Source: JAAGZL01 sp050288625
Lineage (GTDB): Bacteria; Pseudomonadota; Gammaproteobacteria; Chromatiales; Chromatiaceae
Direction: 5' to 3'
DNA: 18,911 bases
Assembly (NCBI GenBank): GCA_050288625.1
Contig: JBNKEE010000048.1
Location: 1 to 18,911 of the forward strand
Shown: piece after piece, positions 15,474 through 18,911 of the stretch
Numbering within the stretch: position 1 is the stretch's first letter
Layout of the letters: every line of letters starts with the position of its first letter
Notes under the pieces: model-generated
The model's database searches: none
Seen by the model: the letters and a program-made list of their open reading frames with translations, nothing else
Told to the model about the DNA's origin: nothing
Made by a program: the position numbers and the translations under genes

Positions 15474-16151
15474 ATGGAAGAAGAAAAAGATTTAGTTCCG
15501 GTATTTATGCCCGCTTTATCTGCAATTCTAATCAATGCTGAAGATAAAAAAGAGAGCCCGCTTAAAGAAAGCGAGGTACTGGAGATCAGAGATAATGCAT
15601 CGTGCATTATGATGGAGCGATCCCATTCAGAAGCTATGGATGAAAGTAGGGGTTATAAAGATATTGACCCTGAAAATTGTTGGTATGATTGGCAAATGTT
15701 ACGGCGCGAGTTAGGCAGAAAGCCTGATATTGATCCTGGAGCAAAATTTTCATATGTAAGTTCTACTGACGAGGAATACCAGAAGACTATAATTGACGCT
15801 CGTAATACATTGAACACTTTTCGAAGCATGATTGACAATGGCGGAGAAGAGTTGTTTCCCTTAGTTAAAGTATTATTGTCTGAACCGAACTATCGAGCGT
15901 ATATGTGGTTAGCGGTCAGGGAGGTAAATGAGTGTGGATTTGTCGGAGAATTATTTGAACTGCCTAGCGAATTTAATGAATACGAAATTGGTATGTTGAT
16001 CGATATTCCTGAGCAAGATATTCAAGATTGGATGATAAACGATAACGGCACATTATATGGCGGGTATTCACTTAGATATAACAGGGCCCGCATGTCTGAA
16101 TCCGAAAAGATTGAATTTGATCAACATATCGGTATTGAGCGATACGCATAA
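15474..16151 (+). CDS. acidic soluble protein of unknown function (candidate cassette gene 5)
   Basis: The 225-residue protein has no signal peptide or membrane segment and many Asp and Glu, so it is probably cytosolic. The N-terminus is MEEEKDLVPVFMPALSAIL. It continues with a helical EVLEIRDNASCIMMERSHSEAM stretch and RGYKDIDPENCWYDWQMLRRELGRKP. The pattern ESRGYxDIDPENCWxxW is one I associate with a widespread family of uncharacterised bacterial proteins, but I cannot name it or its function. The C-terminal half (about 125-225) is a different sequence and may be a second domain. No strong ribosome site is seen before ATG 15474. It lies directly after attC-like site 4. Confidence 0.68.
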   Translation: MEEEKDLVPVFMPALSAILINAEDKKESPLKESEVLEIRDNASCIMMERSHSEAMDESRGYKDIDPENCWYDWQMLRRELGRKPDIDPGAKFSYVSSTDEEYQKTIIDARNTLNTFRSMIDNGGEELFPLVKVLLSEPNYRAYMWLAVREVNECGFVGELFELPSEFNEYEIGMLIDIPEQDIQDWMINDNGTLYGGYSLRYNRARMSESEKIEFDQHIGIERYA

Positions 16152-16196
16152 CACACAAATGCACAGGGCGTCATATGTAACAAAATGGAGAATTAT

Positions 16197-16700
16197 ATGA
16201 GAAAACTACTTATAGCTGTATTAGCACTCACTCTATCGTTTTCAACTTCATTGTTAGCTGATGAATCATCGAAAAGGAAAACCGTTAATGAGCTTATATC
16301 CATGCTAAATATGGAAAAGATGATGGATACAATGTATTTACAAGTGGATAAGATGTTTATGGATTTATCCAAGGATCTAGAAATTAGAGAGTCTGAATCG
16401 CCAATTTTTAAAAAATACATGTCAAAAGTTACAAATGTCATGAGAGAGGAAATGTCATGGCAAAAAATGAAAGAACCTTTTATTGAAATCTATATGAAGC
16501 ATTACACCGAAAAAGAGTTAAATGATTTATTGGCATTTTATAAATCAGACTCTGGTAGAAAAATGATTGAGAAAATGCCGCTTATAATGCAGGAGTCCAT
16601 GCTGGTTTCACGAAAAATGCTGAAAGATTTTCTGCCTAAAATAAAGGCAATAACAAAAGAACTTAAGGATGAGGTAAGACTCGCAAGAAATAGCAATTAG
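16197..16700 (+). CDS. exported DUF2059-domain protein
   Basis: ATG 16197 is chosen over the in-frame ATG at 16185 because GGAG (16187-16190) lies 6 nt upstream and translation then opens directly with a signal peptide (about residues 1-21, ending LLA-DE). The mature part is helical. Its C-terminal half, FIEIYMKHYTEKELNDLLAFYKSDSGRKMIEKMP, is the DUF2059 signature, a domain of periplasmic proteins of unknown role in proteobacteria. Met is notably frequent. The gene is AT-rich. The gap to the preceding gene is only 45 nt and holds no convincing attC, so this gene may belong to the same unit as the acidic protein. Confidence 0.8.
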   Translation: MRKLLIAVLALTLSFSTSLLADESSKRKTVNELISMLNMEKMMDTMYLQVDKMFMDLSKDLEIRESESPIFKKYMSKVTNVMREEMSWQKMKEPFIEIYMKHYTEKELNDLLAFYKSDSGRKMIEKMPLIMQESMLVSRKMLKDFLPKIKAITKELKDEVRLARNSN

Positions 16701-16748
16701 CACATGACAGGTCTCAAAAGCAGGAACTAAACCTACTCCAATAAAACA

Positions 16749-16780
16749 GATACAAAAACTGTTGTGCGCTTTTTTGTATC
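16749..16780. repeat. perfect 10-bp hairpin in an intergenic spacer
   Basis: GATACAAAAA (16749-16758) pairs exactly with TTTTTGTATC (16771-16780) around a 12-nt loop. It lies 48 nt after the DUF2059 gene and 32 nt before the next start. The run of T in the right arm could make it a weak terminator; it could instead be the central stem of a decayed cassette site. Confidence 0.55.
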
Positions 16781-16812
16781 CGGATATTCACGGCGTTCAT
16801 AAAGGAAAGAAC

Positions 16813-17133
16813 ATGAAAAAGATGATTTTACTACTAATCCTAATTCCATTTTCTGTATCAGCCGGCGAACATTGGTATCGAATCACCACCTTAAAGGGTT
16901 GTGATACATACGACTTCTATGGGACCGTAAATCTAGCCCCTGAAGAGTTCACTAAAGAATTAAAGAATGATGCATTCACTAAAATCGACAATCTAGTATA
17001 TTTTGATAACCAAAGGAAAGTGAAAAGCTGGTCAGAATGGTCTCCGCATATGAAGACGGCAGTTTATGTCAGAAATAGTGAAATAACGATGTTTGTCGAA
17101 CTAACCGGAGATCCGACGGCTTCTAATAAATAG
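16813..17133 (+). CDS. small exported protein, unknown (candidate cassette gene 7)
   Basis: ATG 16813 is preferred, with AAGGA at 16802-16806 as ribosome site; the frame upstream to 16762 runs through the hairpin spacer. The 106-residue product has a short signal peptide (about 1-17, MKKMILLLILIPFSVSA), giving a mature protein of about 89 residues starting GEHWYRI. It contains a single Cys (LKGCDTYDFYG) and no membrane segment, so it is expected to be periplasmic or secreted. AT-rich. The stop TAG at 17131-17133 starts the last attC-like spacer. No family recognised. Confidence 0.7.
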   Translation: MKKMILLLILIPFSVSAGEHWYRITTLKGCDTYDFYGTVNLAPEEFTKELKNDAFTKIDNLVYFDNQRKVKSWSEWSPHMKTAVYVRNSEITMFVELTGDPTASNK

Positions 17134-17190
17134 CAAACCAGGCAAGACTGTAAAGCGTGCTCCACAAAAATTCAGACGCATTCGTTAGAG
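17133..17190 (+). other. attC-like recombination site 7 (candidate), last of the block
   Basis: GCAAAC plus CAGGCAAG at the stop codon resembles the R''/L'' of site 4. The right end reads ATTCAG, a short gap, then CGTTAGAG, where GTTAGAG (17184-17190) fits GTTRRRY in 6 of 7 positions. The 58-nt span is at the short end for attC. The palindromic element A starts only 3 nt later. Confidence 0.42.
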
Positions 17191-17192
17191 GA

Positions 17193-17261
17193 TTTGGGGT
17201 CAGTTTATAAATTAACTTAGCTACAGTTAGCAATGTTAAGGGTTTTTATACTGACCCCAAA
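17193..17261. repeat. palindromic MITE/REP-like element A
   Basis: TTTGGGGTCAGT (17193-17204) is an exact inverted copy of ACTGACCCCAAA (17250-17261). Inside them TTAAC (17213-17217) / GTTAA (17235-17239) also pair, so the whole 69-nt unit can fold. GGGGTCAG-ended palindromes are common in proteobacteria and are often mobilised in trans by REP-associated or other transposases. No transposase is in the window. A related copy in the opposite orientation lies at 17971-18042. Confidence 0.8.
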
Positions 17262-17317
17262 CTTATGTACTTGCAAACTCTATATTGTACGTGTCCGTTT
17301 GCTTCTCGCTCATTGCA

Positions 17318-17929
17318 TTATCCTTTTAATTTATCCATTTCATTTGATATAACCAGTATTTCAAAATGCAGCGATGCCGCCATTGCAGGAGACAAAAGGG
17401 ATGCCATGATTCCGCTACATAAGCGACTATCTAGATAAATGCCTTCATACATCATTTTAAATCTTCCTCCTTGATGATTTAGTAGTTCAGATGCTTCAGT
17501 AGGGGTATCTGGCCCTATCAAGAAAACACCTGCAATGCAGATTGGAATAATTATCAGCGCAACCAAGTAAACATTTCTTATTTGCTTTGGATCAGTTGGA
17601 GGCTGATGACCCCTGCTCCTGGAAAATGCCATCGTTTTGCCAAAAACAAAGACGGGCACCAGCAATAAAGCACAGATAAAAATTGAGCTCATGCCAAGTT
17701 CTGCCACTTGCGGGAAAAGCGAGAACTCGGCCAACTTTCTGACCGATGGTATCCATTCCTTCATAACGCCAGTTACACTTGACAAAGCTGGACAGCTGGT
17801 GAGCACATCATCTGGAGCAAACCAGAAAATAAGCCCAGGCAGCACTATCCCAACCACATGCGCAATTTGCCAATGAAGCGGCGCGCCTCTCCAACCTCGG
17901 TCATCGGGATCTGAACGAAAAAATTTCAT
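17318..17929 (-). CDS. multi-helix membrane protein, unknown
   Basis: The 203-residue protein has hydrophobic segments at about 22-40 (AHVVGIVLPGLIFWF), 78-97 (GMSSIFICALLLVPVFVFG) and 118-140 (VYLVALIIIPICIAGVFLIG), with a weaker one near 172-195, so three or four membrane helices. A hydrophilic loop RSRGHQPPTDPKQIRN sits between the second and third. Its GC content is higher than in the cassette-like genes to the left, and it is read in the opposite direction. It lies exactly between palindromic elements A and B. AGG on the minus strand about 9 nt before the ATG serves as ribosome site. No family recognised. Confidence 0.68.
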   Translation of the reverse strand: MKFFRSDPDDRGWRGAPLHWQIAHVVGIVLPGLIFWFAPDDVLTSCPALSSVTGVMKEWIPSVRKLAEFSLFPQVAELGMSSIFICALLLVPVFVFGKTMAFSRSRGHQPPTDPKQIRNVYLVALIIIPICIAGVFLIGPDTPTEASELLNHQGGRFKMMYEGIYLDSRLCSGIMASLLSPAMAASLHFEILVISNEMDKLKG

Positions 17930-17970
17930 ATTGCTACCTATTCCTCACACTCTACTGCTTAGAGGTATTC

Positions 17971-18042
17971 GGTGCAGTGTAAAAACCCTCAGCATTGATA
18001 GCTATAAGCCATAGTTAAGTTAATTTTACACTGACCCCAAAC
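17971..18042. repeat. palindromic MITE/REP-like element B (inverse copy of A)
   Basis: Read on the minus strand, this stretch matches element A through GGGGTCAGT, AAATTAACTTA, AATG and GAGGGTTTTTA-CACTG, with a few substitutions and a short insertion. ACTGACCCCAAA (18030-18041) is intact; the other end has decayed to TGCAGTGTAAAA (17973-17984). A and B are thus one family in inverted orientation. The intact end reads into the neighbouring minus-strand gene and provides its stop codon. Confidence 0.75.
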
Positions 18043-18307
18043 TTTCCATGCGCTTACCTTGCGCCTGCGTTACAGATTTTTGATCAGTGCGAGATAAGCT
18101 TTGCGCAGAACCTCTTGCTTTCTTAAGAAAATGCCAAACTGACGATATAGAAAAAAGAAGCAACGATAAGCCAAACAAAATTCCACTGATGCTGCCTTTT
18201 TGAAAGCCAAAAATAGTGGCCAAGATAGAAAACACTACTGCGAGAGCGGCTAAAAGTACGACAAGATATGAAAATAAACTTGATAACTTATTCAACAATA
18301 CACCCAT
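18026..18307 (-). CDS. small two-helix membrane protein, 3' end inside element B
   Basis: I use ATG 18305-18307, preceded on the minus strand by AGGGAG about 9 nt upstream; a GTG at 18359-18361 would add 18 charged residues without a better site. The 93-residue product has two hydrophobic segments (about 9-34 and 39-60), then a polar tail rich in Ser, Lys and Gln. The last five residues (SLGSV) and the stop codon are encoded by the palindromic element B, so the native C-terminus was probably longer or different before the element arrived. No family recognised. Confidence 0.6.
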   Translation of the reverse strand: MGVLLNKLSSLFSYLVVLLAALAVVFSILATIFGFQKGSISGILFGLSLLLFSISSVWHFLKKARGSAQSLSRTDQKSVTQAQGKRMESLGSV

Positions 18308-18411
18308 GTTTGACCGCTCCCTTATACTCTTCTTATTTGGATAATGATGTTCAGTACACACCCATCCTCAATCAATAATAGAAACAAACATGGTCTGTCT
18401 GGTTTCGCTAT

Positions 18412-18455
18412 TCGCCGATCATGGTCTAACGTAATTATCAGGCCATGATCGGCGA
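18412..18455. terminator. strong hairpin, possible terminator of the RTX gene
   Basis: TCGCCGATCATGG (18412-18424) pairs perfectly with CCATGATCGGCGA (18443-18455), extended inward by one G-T and one C-G pair. It lies 29 nt downstream of the stop of the minus-strand RTX gene. There is no T-run after it on the minus strand, so it may be a processing or stabilising structure rather than an intrinsic terminator. Confidence 0.55.
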
Positions 18456-18484
18456 CTATACAGATAAGCTCCTACATATGCATA

Positions 18485-18911
18485 TTACTGCCAACTTGCT
18501 GTGATAACCGGGATTAGATCATCCTGCATATTTTCAGGGAGTGTCGTCTGCCCAGACCCCGGCGGCGAAAAAGCAGCCATGGCAGAAACCAATTGATCAA
18601 CTTGAGTATTAGCTAAAACATCCCCGTCAGCAGTAGCAAATGATTCGATTTGGCTGTTTGTCGACCCATACCAGCCGTTTATCGTTACGCTATCTTCAAC
18701 ACCAATAACACTAATTTTTAGATCATCTGCCACTCTTTCGAACCACAGATGTTCGTTACTTATACCATCGCCGAACGTCAACACATCGGACCCGCTTATC
18801 TCTATGATCTGATCGCGACCATCTCCAAGATTGAACTCATAGGTGTTGTTGTAATAGCCTCCATAGATCACATCATCGCCCGTTCCTCCAGCAAAGTGAT
18901 CTCCCATGTAG
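18485..18911 (-). CDS. RTX-type calcium-binding secreted protein, C-terminal part
   Basis: The frame is open to the right edge, so only the last 142 residues are visible and the N-terminal bulk is outside the window. FAGGTGDDVIYGG contains a GGxGxDxUx nonapeptide of the calcium-binding beta-roll, followed by NTYEFNLGDGRDQI, the usual capping repeat. The DVLTFGDGISNEHLWF...DSVTINGWYG segment is typical of the region after the repeats. The tail (VDQLVSAMAAFSPPGSGQ onward, ending ASWQ) resembles the uncleaved C-terminal type I secretion signal of many large RTX adhesins and toxins. The protein is therefore expected to be exported by an ABC/HlyD/TolC system and to fold outside in calcium. Whether it is a toxin, adhesin or enzyme is not visible. 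Confidence 0.85.
   Translation of the reverse strand, partial: YMGDHFAGGTGDDVIYGGYYNNTYEFNLGDGRDQIIEISGSDVLTFGDGISNEHLWFERVADDLKISVIGVEDSVTINGWYGSTNSQIESFATADGDVLANTQVDQLVSAMAAFSPPGSGQTTLPENMQDDLIPVITASWQ

Noticed and set aside
13072..18484. Searched for CRISPR arrays, tRNA or rRNA genes, and an integrase or transposase gene
   Set aside because: No regularly spaced repeats, no cloverleaf-like segments and no tyrosine recombinase or transposase motifs were seen in any of the translated frames.

Overview
The window looks like a piece of a gammaproteobacterial chromosome. The closest family resemblances (a UvrD very like the enteric one, LutABC, HemW, a MotY-type N-terminal domain, an RTX C-terminus) fit a gammaproteobacterium, possibly a respiratory or sulfur-oxidising lineage. 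The genus cannot be told from sequence alone. The left two thirds (about 1-13,070) is GC-rich, densely coded core genome. From about 13,450 the base composition drops sharply to AT-rich, and the content changes to short proteins of unknown function and repeats.

Region by region. (1) 1-2274: the 3' part of a fumarate reductase/aspartate oxidase-type flavoprotein, overlapping by 4 nt a NuoF-like FMN/[4Fe-4S] subunit; together they suggest an NAD(H)-linked soluble flavoprotein complex. A perfect bidirectional terminator at 2293-2321 separates them from convergent rpmE (ribosomal protein L31). (2) 2730-4123: an exported protein with a MotY N-terminal domain but no OmpA domain, then on the minus strand a small exported cysteine-containing protein (GTG start) and a 53-residue two-helix membrane protein (GTG start). 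(3) 4318-8259: a DinB-like protein whose 3' end overlaps convergent hemW, with uvrD upstream of hemW in one operon. (4) 8476-12347: a GAF-like/GGDEF diguanylate cyclase (GTG start) followed 21 nt later by lutABC, the L-lactate oxidation complex, whose genes overlap one another. (5) 12400-13071: a lipoprotein lytic transglycosylase on the minus strand, then a 408-nt intergenic stretch with two inverted repeats.

(6) 13,460-17,190: seven small AT-rich genes, all on the plus strand. Four look membrane-associated (one to four helices), two are exported and one is acidic and soluble. Several are separated by 60-75 bp spacers that start at the stop codon with R''-like boxes and end in GTTRRRY-like boxes. 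This is the layout of an integron cassette array, but no integrase lies in the window and several boxes are imperfect, so the reading is tentative.

(7) 17,193-18,911: two related, inversely oriented, roughly 70-bp palindromic elements with TTTGGGGTCAGT ends flank a membrane protein gene. One of them supplies the stop codon of the next gene. The window ends in the C-terminus of an RTX-type calcium-binding secreted protein on the minus strand.

How the parts work together: lutABC would feed electrons from lactate into respiration; the flavoprotein/NuoF-like pair would couple NAD(H) to dicarboxylate redox chemistry; uvrD-hemW, rpmE and the transglycosylase are housekeeping. The right-hand AT-rich block looks like acquired accessory DNA.
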